DNA of 64,000 nt from Flavobacteriales bacterium (GTDB taxonomy: Bacteria; Bacteroidota; Bacteroidia; Flavobacteriales_D; Crocinitomicaceae), in assembly GCA_947488235.1 (NCBI GenBank), contig CANLAQ010000002.1, positions 38,190 through 102,189 on the forward strand, read 5' to 3'. Every line of letters starts with the position of its first letter. Positions within the stretch are counted from its first letter, which is position 1. The notes under the pieces are model-generated. The model was given only the letters and a program-made list of their open reading frames with translations, was not told the DNA's origin and did not search any database. This document shows, piece after piece, positions 20,843 through 30,815 of the stretch. A program made the translations under genes and the position numbers.

Positions 20843-20861
20843 AATCGAATTGTAGATTAAA

Positions 20862-21578
20862 TTAATCTTCTTTTCTAGATAATGCATAAATAACTAAACC
20901 GAAACCGATTTTGTTAATAGCATCAGCAATGTTATAAACGATGTCCATTGCTCTTACTGCAGCTTCAGGATCTGATACTAACTTGATTCCAAACAATCCA
21001 CCTGGAGTTCCAAGAATATATCCTAATGGATAAATTGCCCATCCAACCAATACAAACCAAGCAAGGATTTTTGTTGCTTTAGCAACTTGTGGTCCAGCAG
21101 TTTGTGCTAGTTTTGCAACTTCACCGAACCAAACTAGGTAAGCAATGTAGAAATAAGCTGCTCCTGAAAGAACACCCCACATTACACTGTTTCCTCTGTC
21201 AATTGTTTCACCGAAGTAACCTGTAACTAACATTACAAGTGAAGCGAAAATCAATTTCCAAAGTAAGCCTATTTTAGCTCCAGCTTTTTTGGTAATTAAA
21301 TAAAACTCAACACACATTAATGGCACCGTTAAGATCCAGTCAACATATCTGAAGAATGTTGGTGAATCACCAGTTTCTAGGTTGTACCCTCTCATGTAGT
21401 AGTAATGTACTGCTGCAATGAAGGTAATTAGTCCTGAAACTAATACGGATGTTCTCCATTTTTGAGGTGTGTTGTTTAACTCAAAAAAGAAGAATACTGA
21501 AGCGGCCATCATGGCCATTGTACCGATAAAAAACGTAAACGCTACGTAATTATCACTTGCAATCTTTAAATGTTCCAT
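20862..21578 (-). CDS. Proteorhodopsin, predicted light-driven H+ pump (DTE motif; green-type Met; Gly at fenestration position)
   Basis: HYYYMRGY, RYVDWILTVPLMCVEFYLI (D..T......E), SVMWGVLSGAAYFYIAYLVWFGE, GWAIYPLGYILG, IADAINKIGFGLVIYAL (Schiff-base Lys). Confidence 0.97.
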   Translation of the reverse strand: MEHLKIASDNYVAFTFFIGTMAMMAASVFFFFELNNTPQKWRTSVLVSGLITFIAAVHYYYMRGYNLETGDSPTFFRYVDWILTVPLMCVEFYLITKKAGAKIGLLWKLIFASLVMLVTGYFGETIDRGNSVMWGVLSGAAYFYIAYLVWFGEVAKLAQTAGPQVAKATKILAWFVLVGWAIYPLGYILGTPGGLFGIKLVSDPEAAVRAMDIVYNIADAINKIGFGLVIYALSRKED

Positions 21579-21866
21579 AGTTAAAAAGTTTTAGTTTGTC
21601 CTACTCTTAAGGATTTTCGGTTTCTCCATTACTAAAGGTTGGTTGGAACTCCAACTTTTATCATCGCAATTATAACAAATACAGATAAATTTTTGTTCAA
21701 CTTTTGTTAAAAAAAGTTTTCAACATTTATTTATTTATATATAATTACTATACAGGTAGGGCATTTTAAATTAATCTTGAGGTGATTTTCTATTGAAAAG
21801 AGACAATAAATTAAAGGTCTTTTTTTTGAATTGGAGGGAAATAGTAGGACTCTTTAGCTAGCCTAA

Positions 21867-22517
21867 TTAATGGAAAGGGTAGTACCAATTGCATAAAAAA
21901 GTTACTAAACAAGCCAGGCTCCAGCCCGAATATACTTCGATAGGCTTATGTTTATTTAGGTATAATCGTGCACTTATGGTTAACCCGGACGCTAAAATTG
22001 CTAAAGCAATAATCCAAATAGGAGCTGTGGTTTGGGTTAAGTAATATGCGCACAAATACCCAACCAATATTCCGCCACCAGCGGCATGCATCGATATTTT
22101 TATCCAACGATTGATCAATAAGAAGAGCGCAGTTACGAGTGCTCCTGAGAGTGGCAGGGCCATTAAATATTTGGGCAAGTAAGCGTCTGGGTCTTTGTAA
22201 CTAAAAAGCATGAATAATAAGGCGCAATAGGTAAACATGATAATCAGCGGGAGCGATCTTTCTCCTTGTTGCTCCATGTCTATTGTTGTTATTACTTTTC
22301 GTTTATGCAACATTACAAATGATAAGCCTGGGGCAAGACAACTGAAAATAATAAATAAAGTCAAGAGTTGTGTTTTTACCATTTCTGGTAGTAAATACAG
22401 TGTAATTAAACTTATATCAATTCCCTTCGATGGATAATATAAAGTAATTATCAAACCAATGCTTGGCATAAATAAGGGTAAAAATACCCATGATATAAGG
22501 TGGGATAGTGCTCTCAA
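21867..22517 (-). CDS. Multi-TM membrane protein with PAP2-like motif remnants
   Basis: About 6 hydrophobic segments; ISMHAAGGG and ARLYLNKHKPIEVYSGW resemble the PAP2 SGH and R...H motifs. Confidence 0.6.
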   Translation of the reverse strand: MRALSHLISWVFLPLFMPSIGLIITLYYPSKGIDISLITLYLLPEMVKTQLLTLFIIFSCLAPGLSFVMLHKRKVITTIDMEQQGERSLPLIIMFTYCALLFMLFSYKDPDAYLPKYLMALPLSGALVTALFLLINRWIKISMHAAGGGILVGYLCAYYLTQTTAPIWIIALAILASGLTISARLYLNKHKPIEVYSGWSLACLVTFLCNWYYPFH

Positions 22518-23960
22518 TTATAGTTCTTTTCGTAATCGTGCTACAGGGAGGTTCAGTTGTTCTCTATATTTTGCAACAGTTCTCCGCGCAATGTTATATC
22601 CTTTTTGTTGCAAAAGGGCCATTAATTTCTCATCAGGAAGGGGTGTTTTCTTATCTTCTCCACTAATAGCATCTAATAAAATTTGCTTTACCTCTCTTGT
22701 AGAGACTTCTTCTCCAGCATCTGTAGATAATGATTCAGAGAAAAAATATTTTAAAGGGTAAACGCCAAAATTGGTCTGTACATATTTGCTATTGGCAACA
22801 CGAGAAATGGTGGAAATATCCATTTCTACTATTTCTGCAATGTCTTTTAATATCATTGGCTTCAGCTTGGTTTCGTCTCCACTTAGAAAAAATGCTTCTT
22901 GATAATGCATCATTGCATTCATGGTGAACAGCAAGGTTTGTTGTCTTTGCTTAATGGCATCAATAAACCAAAGGGCATTGTCTAATTTTTGTTTTACGAA
23001 ACCCACTGCTTGTTTATCAGATTTCGAGGTCTTGGCCCCCTCCGAATAATTTCGCAACAGGTCTTTATATTCTTTGCTAACTTTTAATTCTGGTGCATTC
23101 CTACTGTTTAATGATAGAACTAAGCCTACTTCATTTTCGACAATGATAAAGTCTGGAATAATTTGTTGAAAATTCTTAGCAGATTCTTTCATTGATCCAC
23201 CGGGCTTTGGATTTAATTTTAAAATTTCATCAATAGCAGCCTTAAGTGTTACCTCATCAATAGATAATTTTTTAACAATTTTATCGTAATGTTTCTTGGT
23301 AAATTCCTCGAACAAATCGCGCAAAATTAATTTAGCCTTCTTTCTAATTTCGGATCCATCCTGTCTTCTTTCAATTTGTAATAAAAGACATTCCCTTAGG
23401 TTTCTTGCTCCTACTCCAGCGGGATCTAATTCTTGAATTAAGTGAAGAATAACCTCAATTTCTTCTTCTGTGGCAATCACATTCATTGAAAAAGCCAAGT
23501 CGTCGACAATCGCATCTAAAGCTCTTCCTATGTAACCAGATTCATCAAGATTTCCAATTAAAATATCTGCAATGGCAAATTCTCTATCGTCTAAATCGAG
23601 TAAATGAAGTTGTTCGCTCAGCTTTTCTTGAAAACTTTGTTCTCCAGAAAGTGGAATTACCCGTTCTTCATCATCTTTAGATTGATTGTTTGCTTGAGTT
23701 TTGTAATCTGCAACATCATCATCCATGTAGTCAGAAATATCAAAATCATCTTCGTTGTCATCGTCATCGAACTCCTCTTGATCATCAAACTCATCCTCAT
23801 TATCTTCACTCCCTTCTTCTAAGGCTGGATTTTCTTCAATTTCTTGTTTGATGCGTTGATCTAACTCTATGGTAGGAACTTGCAACAATTTCATAAGTTG
23901 AATTTGCTGCGGGGAAAGTCGCTGTTCTAGTTTTAAGGAAAGATGTTGCTTAAGCGCCAT
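22518..23960 (-). CDS. rpoN: RNA polymerase sigma-54 factor
   Basis: LEQRLSPQQIQLMKLLQVPTIELDQRIKQEIEENPALEE N-terminus, ARRTVAKYREQLNLPVARLRKEL RpoN box. Confidence 0.96.
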   Translation of the reverse strand: MALKQHLSLKLEQRLSPQQIQLMKLLQVPTIELDQRIKQEIEENPALEEGSEDNEDEFDDQEEFDDDDNEDDFDISDYMDDDVADYKTQANNQSKDDEERVIPLSGEQSFQEKLSEQLHLLDLDDREFAIADILIGNLDESGYIGRALDAIVDDLAFSMNVIATEEEIEVILHLIQELDPAGVGARNLRECLLLQIERRQDGSEIRKKAKLILRDLFEEFTKKHYDKIVKKLSIDEVTLKAAIDEILKLNPKPGGSMKESAKNFQQIIPDFIIVENEVGLVLSLNSRNAPELKVSKEYKDLLRNYSEGAKTSKSDKQAVGFVKQKLDNALWFIDAIKQRQQTLLFTMNAMMHYQEAFFLSGDETKLKPMILKDIAEIVEMDISTISRVANSKYVQTNFGVYPLKYFFSESLSTDAGEEVSTREVKQILLDAISGEDKKTPLPDEKLMALLQQKGYNIARRTVAKYREQLNLPVARLRKEL

Positions 23961-23962
23961 AA

Positions 23963-25417
23963 TTAAAATGCTGCATTTAATGGTGTCCTTGGAAATGGTA
24001 TTACATCTCTAATATTAGTCATTCCGGTAACAAACATAATCATCCTCTCAAAACCTAGGCCAAATCCTGCATGGGGCACTGTACCTAATTTTCTGGTTTC
24101 AATATACCACCACAAATCTTCTTCAGGGATATTAAATGCTTTGCATTTTTCAAGTAAGATATCGTAACGCTCTTCTCGTTGAGATCCACCAACGATTTCG
24201 CCAATACCCGGGAATAAGACATCCATGGCAGCTACCGTTTTTTGGTCGTCATTTTGTCTCATGTAAAACGCCTTGATGCCCGCAGGATAATCGTATAAAA
24301 TCACCGGGCATTTAAATTCTTTCTCTACCAAATAGCGCTCATGCTCACTTTGCAAGTCAACTCCCCATTCAATTGGATATTGAAATTTCTTTTTCTTGTT
24401 GTGGTTACAATTTAAAAGTACTTCAATCGCTTCTGAATAAGACAAGCGTTTGAAAGGGTTTTCAATTACAAATTTTAGACGATCAATCAATCCTAATTCA
24501 TTTCTTTCATGCTGTGGCTTTTGACTCTGTTCTTGAGCTTCTCTTTGATTTAAAAACTCTAAATCTTCACTACACTTATCCAAGACATAGGCGCATATAT
24601 ACTTTAAAAATTCTTCAGACAAGTTCATATTGTCCTTTAAATCATTAAAAGCAACCTCTGGTTCAATCATCCAAAATTCTGCTAAATGTCTTGATGTATT
24701 TGAGTTTTCAGCGCGAAAAGTAGGGCCAAAGGTATATACTTGACCAAGCGCAAGCGCCGCTAATTCAGCTTCCAATTGACCAGAAACAGTAAGGTTTACA
24801 GCTTTTCCAAAGAAATCTTCTTTATAGTCAACTTCACCTGCATCATTTAATGGTGGATTTTTAGCATCTAAGGTGCTTACTCTAAACATTTCTCCTGCCC
24901 CTTCAGCATCTGAACCAGTTATAATGGGCGTGTGAAGATAGACAAACCCATTTTCATTAAAATAATGGTGAATGGCATAGGCTACCGCATGTCTAATACG
25001 AAAAACGGCACTGAAGGTCTGCGTTCTAAATCTTAAATGAGCCTGTTCTCTTAAAAATTCTAAGCTGTGTTTTTTAGGTTGTAATATGGTTTGTTGCACT
25101 TTATCGGGATGCGCAAGACCGAGGATTTCAATTTGTTCTACTTGTAGCTCTACATTTTGTCCTGCTCCAATGGATGCAATGAGCGTACCAATTAAAGAAA
25201 CTGATGCGGCGGTAGTAATATTTTTTAGCTGTTCTTCAGGAAATTTTTCAAAGTCAACCACGGCTTGAATACTTGCAAGACATGACCCGTCATTTACTTG
25301 GATAAATCTATTGCTTCGGAAGGCGCGAACCCATCCTTTTACAATAATTTTTTCTCCAATCAATGCTTTGCCCTCAGGACTTAGTATGTGTTTTATTTTA
25401 AATCGTTCCATGAACAC
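23963..25417 (-). CDS. asnS: Asparaginyl-tRNA synthetase
   Basis: [83 protein letters not shown]. Confidence 0.96.
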   Translation of the reverse strand: MFMERFKIKHILSPEGKALIGEKIIVKGWVRAFRSNRFIQVNDGSCLASIQAVVDFEKFPEEQLKNITTAASVSLIGTLIASIGAGQNVELQVEQIEILGLAHPDKVQQTILQPKKHSLEFLREQAHLRFRTQTFSAVFRIRHAVAYAIHHYFNENGFVYLHTPIITGSDAEGAGEMFRVSTLDAKNPPLNDAGEVDYKEDFFGKAVNLTVSGQLEAELAALALGQVYTFGPTFRAENSNTSRHLAEFWMIEPEVAFNDLKDNMNLSEEFLKYICAYVLDKCSEDLEFLNQREAQEQSQKPQHERNELGLIDRLKFVIENPFKRLSYSEAIEVLLNCNHNKKKKFQYPIEWGVDLQSEHERYLVEKEFKCPVILYDYPAGIKAFYMRQNDDQKTVAAMDVLFPGIGEIVGGSQREERYDILLEKCKAFNIPEEDLWWYIETRKLGTVPHAGFGLGFERMIMFVTGMTNIRDVIPFPRTPLNAAF

Positions 25418-25535
25418 AAAAATAAGACATTCCTATTAAATAATGCAGCCGCCGACTTTAATTCCTTATCAATATTCATTCTTAATGTTTAGGTTGCTTT
25501 TATACCTAATTTTATTAAAAATTAAAACCACTCTT

Positions 25536-25985
25536 ATGTTTAATGCTGCCCATACCCATTTACTCGTAAATCACCTTCCAATTATCCTCCCTTTTATTGG
25601 AGTTTTTATTGTGATCTTAGGTTTAATCTTTAAGTCAGACTTGGTTCAAAGAATTGGCCTGCTTTTATTTGTTTTAACCGGAATAGCAGCATTTATTTCC
25701 ATGAATACAGGAGGAAATGCAGAGCATTTTTTGGAGCGCTTGGATGAAAGTAAAGAGCATTTAATGCACGAACATGAAGAAGTAGCAGAGACATTTTCGG
25801 TGATTGCTTATGTACTGTCAATAATCTCCCTTGTAGCAATCTATTTGTCTTGGACAAAGAATAAAGCAAGCAAATTCTTTATTGGAATTGCCATTTTAGC
25901 GTCCTTTATTCTTTTGTATTTTTCAAAAGAGACCGGCACATCAGGCGGAGAAATCACGCATCTTGAGATACGAAATGAAAAGTAA
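25536..25985 (+). CDS. Small membrane protein, DUF2231-like (ORF track starts upstream at 25443)
   Basis: MFNAAHTHLLVNHLPIILPFIGVFIVILGL; four hydrophobic segments. Confidence 0.6.
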   Translation: MFNAAHTHLLVNHLPIILPFIGVFIVILGLIFKSDLVQRIGLLLFVLTGIAAFISMNTGGNAEHFLERLDESKEHLMHEHEEVAETFSVIAYVLSIISLVAIYLSWTKNKASKFFIGIAILASFILLYFSKETGTSGGEITHLEIRNEK

Positions 25986-26055
25986 TCAAATTTTTTTTGA
26001 TTTAAATCTTTCAATTTTAAGTGTAAATCATTAAATTCGAGTTAATTATACTTGG

Positions 26056-28452
26056 ATGAATTACACTTTTCGACTTTTATTTTGTCTTGTTCTTGGTACT
26101 TTACCATTCTTTTTTACTGCTCAAAAAATTGGCGACTCCGCGCCATTATTATCTGAAAATAAAGAAAAAGAATTTCTATTAAAGGATACAACGCAGTGGA
26201 GAGAAATCATTGAACAACGAACAGAAACAGGCGCATTTTATAAGAATTATAAAGGCGACACAAAGTCAGTTTTCAATAAAAAGCCAATTCATTATAAAGA
26301 TTCTTCAGGAAACTGGCAGCAAATCAACTCAGTTTTAGCACTAGAATCTAATGGAATTTGGTCAGCTCCCGCACAACAAAACCCCTGTTATTTATTTCCA
26401 TTGGGAGCTGTTGGAATTAATAATATAGTATTGGGAGCGGAAATTAAAGAAAATGAAAAAAGTTGTTCAGGCTTATTATTAATGGATGGCAATCATGCAA
26501 GCATCAACTATAATGCTAACTTAAGCAGAGAAATTCAGTTTTATGAGAATGCGATTAAAAGTAATTATATACTTCAAGCTCCTCCTGTAATTACTGAGGA
26601 TTATTATATCATAGAAGAATCTATATCGCTTCCAAAAGGCAGCTTTTTTACTTATGAATTTAATATGCAAGCTTTTGATACCATTACCACTAGGGGTATA
26701 AACGGCGGCTTATTTATTGATGGATTTAATTTTGGGGACATTATTTTTCTTTCTGAAGAGGGAAAAGATATCGCAAGAATAGTCCAACCCTTATATTACG
26801 ACCAAAGTAAAATACAAGTTCCCGGAACGCACCGGATTATTGAAAGAGAAACAGGATGGTATATTCAAACAGCTGTTCCAAATTCATGGCTGCATGCGCA
26901 GGAACGGGTTTACCCAGTTGTTATTGACCCCTTACTTAATGGTCCTATGTCTACTTGGGCAGGGGGATATATGAACTCTTGTCTTACCCCAACTTATAAT
27001 ATAGATAGTTTGCAAGTTACAATTCCCGCAGGCGTTACCGTAACAGGATTATATGTTTCATCAAGTTTTTATGCCGATCCATTTTCCGGAGCAACGATGA
27101 ATAAGGGTTCGATGTATTTCAGCACTACATGCGGAAGTTCTCAAATTTTCACAGTAACTGGAGCTACCGCAACTTTAGCAGGCACGGCATATTTGGATAG
27201 TTTTAACATGTTGTCACCTTTGATTTGTTGTTATCCAGAATCTTGTTCAAGCACTAATATTTATGTTCGTTTTCACCTTGGAAGAACCACTTACGGTACA
27301 GGATGTAATCTCACCTATATTCGATATGATCCATTCACCACACTTTGGCCATTTCAAGTAATCGTTTATGGGAAAACTCCAGAAAGTTATGGAAATGAGT
27401 GGTATGTCCCTCAAACCCCAATTTGTTCGAATGTTTGTACCGTTCCCGCAACTGCGTATGTTAGATTTGGTGTGGCCCCTTACACTTTTTCACATGCATG
27501 GAGTTCCGGCTCTTTCACGGCGGGGGTTAATACGGGCTGTAGTGTAGGCTCTACCAATCATTACTTTGATTTAGAAATTCCAAATTGCCCTAATTACTGT
27601 GATTCTAATTTCACTAGTTTAAGCATTCCACCACCACTTATTGTTGATGCCTGTGGAAATAGTGTTGTTGGTATTCCGTTTGCAACTGTCCCAATCAAAC
27701 CCGCAACAAATGTTGATATTGTTTATGATTCTGTCATTTGCGCTGGGGAAACATATACCGTTTCTTTAAATTCGTGTTTGTCAGGCGGCACTGTAAATTA
27801 TTGGGGGGATAATATGTCGGGACAAGGTTCTTTTTCTGCTCAATTTAATCCTAGTACAAGTCCTGATTCATTGACTTATTATGCTTATGCCTATGGAAAT
27901 GGTTGTACTTCAGACACCAGTATCATTAATGTAGTAGTTCATCCAAATCCTATCGCTTCTTTTCAAATAAATCCGGCCATGGCAATAGTTTCTTTGCCAA
28001 TTGCCTTTAACAGTACCTCAACAAGTCCAGCCTCTCAGATTACTGCTTGGAATTGGTATTTGAATGATACGCTAGCCAATACCTCAATTTCTTGGGGCGA
28101 GACCATCAATACTACCGGAGTCTATCCTCTCTGTTTAATTGTACAAGATGAATTTGCTTGTGTAGATACTGCGTGTTCAACATTAATTGTAGCTCCCGCT
28201 GAGGTGCACATTCCAAATGTAATCACTCCCAATTCAGATGGAATTAATGATAATCTAGCCTTCGAATACCTAGATTTTTATCCAGACAATCATTTAAAGA
28301 TATTTAATCGATGGGGGAATTTAATCTTCGAACAAAATAATTATCAAAATAATTGGGACGGAGGAGATTGTTTAGACGGCACCTATTTTTTCCTATTAGA
28401 GATCGTAGATAAAGATGTTGTTTACAGTGGATTTATCCAAATCGTACATTAA
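26056..28452 (+). CDS. Large secreted protein with gliding-motility-associated (T9SS type-B/CHU_C-like) C-terminal domain
   Basis: Signal peptide; Cys-rich central region; C-terminal ITPNSDGINDNLAFEYLDFYPDNHLKIFNRWGNLIFEQNNYQNNWDG...DGTYFFLLE. Confidence 0.85.
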   Translation: MNYTFRLLFCLVLGTLPFFFTAQKIGDSAPLLSENKEKEFLLKDTTQWREIIEQRTETGAFYKNYKGDTKSVFNKKPIHYKDSSGNWQQINSVLALESNGIWSAPAQQNPCYLFPLGAVGINNIVLGAEIKENEKSCSGLLLMDGNHASINYNANLSREIQFYENAIKSNYILQAPPVITEDYYIIEESISLPKGSFFTYEFNMQAFDTITTRGINGGLFIDGFNFGDIIFLSEEGKDIARIVQPLYYDQSKIQVPGTHRIIERETGWYIQTAVPNSWLHAQERVYPVVIDPLLNGPMSTWAGGYMNSCLTPTYNIDSLQVTIPAGVTVTGLYVSSSFYADPFSGATMNKGSMYFSTTCGSSQIFTVTGATATLAGTAYLDSFNMLSPLICCYPESCSSTNIYVRFHLGRTTYGTGCNLTYIRYDPFTTLWPFQVIVYGKTPESYGNEWYVPQTPICSNVCTVPATAYVRFGVAPYTFSHAWSSGSFTAGVNTGCSVGSTNHYFDLEIPNCPNYCDSNFTSLSIPPPLIVDACGNSVVGIPFATVPIKPATNVDIVYDSVICAGETYTVSLNSCLSGGTVNYWGDNMSGQGSFSAQFNPSTSPDSLTYYAYAYGNGCTSDTSIINVVVHPNPIASFQINPAMAIVSLPIAFNSTSTSPASQITAWNWYLNDTLANTSISWGETINTTGVYPLCLIVQDEFACVDTACSTLIVAPAEVHIPNVITPNSDGINDNLAFEYLDFYPDNHLKIFNRWGNLIFEQNNYQNNWDGGDCLDGTYFFLLEIVDKDVVYSGFIQIVH

Positions 28453-28454
28453 TC

Positions 28455-29018
28455 TTATTTTCCGTTCCACTGTGTCATGGTGAGTTGAACCCCAATGGCA
28501 CAGAAACTTAAGATAAAAGATTTCGCCGTTTCAATTCTTTCAGGCAAGGATAAAGACTCTTCTTTCCCCCATTTATTAAGCACATAATCGCTTTGTTTTC
28601 CTTTTGAAAAATCACTTCCAATACCGAATCTAAGTCGCGTATATTGGTTGGTATTCAGAGTAGCTTGAATGTCTTTTAATCCATTATGACCACCATCACT
28701 TCCATTACTCTTCATTCTTAGTTTACCGAATGGCAGCGCTAAGTCATCTGTAACGACTAATATGTTTTCTATTAAAACATTTTCTTTTTGCATCCAATAG
28801 TTCACTGCTTTACCAGATAAATTCATGAAGGTAATGGGTTTTATAAGGACTAAAGTTTTGCCCTTATATTTTGCATGTGCTACAAAAGCAGTACGGTCTA
28901 AGGAGAAGTCTACTTTTAATTCTTTAGCAAGTTCATCCAAAACATTAAATCCAATATTGTGTCTAGTGTTTTCGTATTCACTACCTGGATTTCCCAAACC
29001 AATTATGAGGTACTTCAT
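28455..29018 (-). CDS. pth: Peptidyl-tRNA hydrolase
   Basis: KYLIIGLGNPGSEYENTRHNIGFNVLDEL, PITFMNLSGKAV, SDGGHNGLKDIQ. Confidence 0.96.
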   Translation of the reverse strand: MKYLIIGLGNPGSEYENTRHNIGFNVLDELAKELKVDFSLDRTAFVAHAKYKGKTLVLIKPITFMNLSGKAVNYWMQKENVLIENILVVTDDLALPFGKLRMKSNGSDGGHNGLKDIQATLNTNQYTRLRFGIGSDFSKGKQSDYVLNKWGKEESLSLPERIETAKSFILSFCAIGVQLTMTQWNGK

Positions 29019-29035
29019 AGTATAAAATTACTCAA

Positions 29036-30043
29036 TCAAATTAAATCAAAGCCATTCACAAAAATCAATTCCTTTTCTTTTATTTCTTGGCCTAAAGATT
29101 TTTGAACCAAAGCAAGAGGATTATTCCCCAATAGGAGGTTTAACAAACCCCAATTAACTTGGGTTTTAGCTGCTTGATAAACGAGCTGATTTTCATCAGT
29201 CCACCAAATAATGGAATTACAAGCATAATGATTTAGGGCAGCATTAAATAATTCAGTAAGTAGGGCTGGATTATTTCTATCTATCCAAACAATGTCAGGA
29301 ACCAAAAACGAAAACATTTTAGGATTAATAATTTTTTTTAATAGAGGAATATAGGGCAGTATCTTTGGAATTAATTTTCCATATTTCCCAGGAAAGCGTT
29401 CTATTTCCCATGTGGCCTTATTGAATTTTGCAAAGGCTATAATTTCGTCATGTTCATCGTATACTGCTCCGAAGGGACCTTGACAAATATGTGTATCGGT
29501 ATACCCAAACTGCCCTCCATAAGTGGTTTCTGCAGCGTCTTTAATTTCCTTCCAATCTTCAATTAAGCGAAATCTTTTGCTTCTTTTCGGAAAAAACCTA
29601 CTATAAGCCTGTGTAGTAAGTAAACTTTTAATTTCCAGTCCAAAAGTCTCCGCCATATTCAAACTTCTTTTGTTTTTAGGATCAATATAGGCATAAAGCA
29701 GTCCATTTTTATTAAGACAAGTTTCAAAAAATTGATGAATTTCGTTCTTGATGGGAGAATTTACTTTTGATTTTTTTAATGAATTACCTGAACTTTGAAA
29801 AAGGGAGTCAAAAGTAAAATAGCGTAGATAAAAACCGAAGGCTCTTTCACAAAAAGTAACATTACCAATTAATTTGTGATTTCTAAAGAGCAAAAGAGAA
29901 AGCGGATTATCGGCAAGTAAAGCCTGTTTTTTAATGTCCAAATGCTTATAAACAGCTCCATTGGTCCCGAGACTTGTTTTCTCTAGTAAAGAAATTAGTT
30001 CCTCAGAAATATACCGTTCTGTTTTAAGTTCCATTAACAACAA
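29036..30043 (-). CDS. Uncharacterised protein (335 aa)
   Basis: Long ORF with an aminoacyltransferase-like flavour (RNHKLIGNVTFCERAFGFYLRYFTFD); no confident family. Confidence 0.65.
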   Translation of the reverse strand: MLLMELKTERYISEELISLLEKTSLGTNGAVYKHLDIKKQALLADNPLSLLLFRNHKLIGNVTFCERAFGFYLRYFTFDSLFQSSGNSLKKSKVNSPIKNEIHQFFETCLNKNGLLYAYIDPKNKRSLNMAETFGLEIKSLLTTQAYSRFFPKRSKRFRLIEDWKEIKDAAETTYGGQFGYTDTHICQGPFGAVYDEHDEIIAFAKFNKATWEIERFPGKYGKLIPKILPYIPLLKKIINPKMFSFLVPDIVWIDRNNPALLTELFNAALNHYACNSIIWWTDENQLVYQAAKTQVNWGLLNLLLGNNPLALVQKSLGQEIKEKELIFVNGFDLI

Positions 30044-30133
30044 AGTTAATTTCTTTACTTGTTATTCCTATTATTCATTGGGAGCTACTTAATAAAGTAA
30101 AAAAGCACTAACTTAGCGCTCTTAAAAATAAGA

Positions 30134-30221
30134 GGAGAGGTGGCAGAGTGGCTGAACGCGCACGCTTGGAAAGCGTGTTTACGGTAACGTAACGGGGGTT
30201 CGAATCCCCCTCTCTCCGCCA
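30134..30221 (+). tRNA. tRNA-Ser (anticodon GGA)
   Basis: GGAGAGGTGGCAGAGTGGCTGAACGCGCACGCTTGGAAAGCGTGTTTACGG...GGGGGTTCGAATCCCCCTCTCTCCGCCA; anticodon stem-loop CTTGGAAAG, long variable arm, encoded CCA. Confidence 0.95.
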
Positions 30222-30233
30222 AAATAATTAAAG

Positions 30234-30260
30234 CCAAGCATTTATGCTTGGTTTTTTTTT
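30234..30260 (+). terminator. Intrinsic terminator downstream of tRNA-Ser
   Basis: CCAAGCA-TTTA-TGCTTGG followed by TTTTTTTTT. Confidence 0.85.
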
Positions 30261-30274
30261 GAAACAAACCTAAA

Positions 30275-30314
30275 GCTTGCTTTAAGGTGAAGTTGAACAA
30301 AAAAAGCCAGCCGT
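30275..30314 (+). repeat. About 40-bp direct repeat, copy 1
   Basis: GCTTGCTTTAAGGTGAAGTTGAACAAAAAAAGCCAGCCGT. Confidence 0.85.
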
Positions 30315-30774
30315 CGCAAAGCGGCATGGCTTTAATTATTATGAAGCTAACCCCCTCCCGGGATCACGCGTCCATTCAGACGCGTAATCCTCGCTTGCTT
30401 TATGGTGCTTATTTCTTTACTTTTTTTGAGCTAAAAAAAAAGAGCTGACTGTGCAATGCACCTTACTTCGATGGACAAGTATTCTTCTCAACCATGAGTA
30501 AGTTCGAAGTATTTTCAATCCCCACCAAATTTGGATGCTAGCGATTGATCTTTCAGATAATCTTAGCATATACCAAATTCAGCGGGTTTCAAAAACCACC
30601 TATTGCAAGGTCTAAACTAGAAAGTTATTATTATTTTCTTTTTAGTTGGCGCATTTTTTTTAATCAAGAATAGCGCATTGAAAGACGGGTACCATGGCTT
30701 TCGGCTACGCTCAATCCACTTTTAAAGCTCATCGAGCGAAGTCGAGATGTGCGGAAAAAAAGTAGAGAGAACTG

Positions 30775-30815
30775 GCTTGCTTTAAGGTGAAGTTGAACAA
30801 AAAAAAGCCAACCGT
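30775..30815 (+). repeat. About 40-bp direct repeat, copy 2
   Basis: GCTTGCTTTAAGGTGAAGTTGAACAAAAAAAAGCCAACCGT; 500 bp after copy 1. Confidence 0.85.

Noticed and set aside
23604-23822. Hydrophobic 72-aa plus-strand ORF (IFVVIVIELLLIIKLILIIFTPFF)
   Set aside because: Antisense to the acidic Asp/Glu-rich linker of RpoN, which creates an artificial hydrophobic reading frame.
30085-30327. 80-aa minus-strand ORF (...AERGGFEPPLRYRKHAFQACAFSHSATSP...)
   Set aside because: It is antisense to tRNA-Ser; this GGFEPP-type peptide is a common spurious tRNA-antisense ORF.
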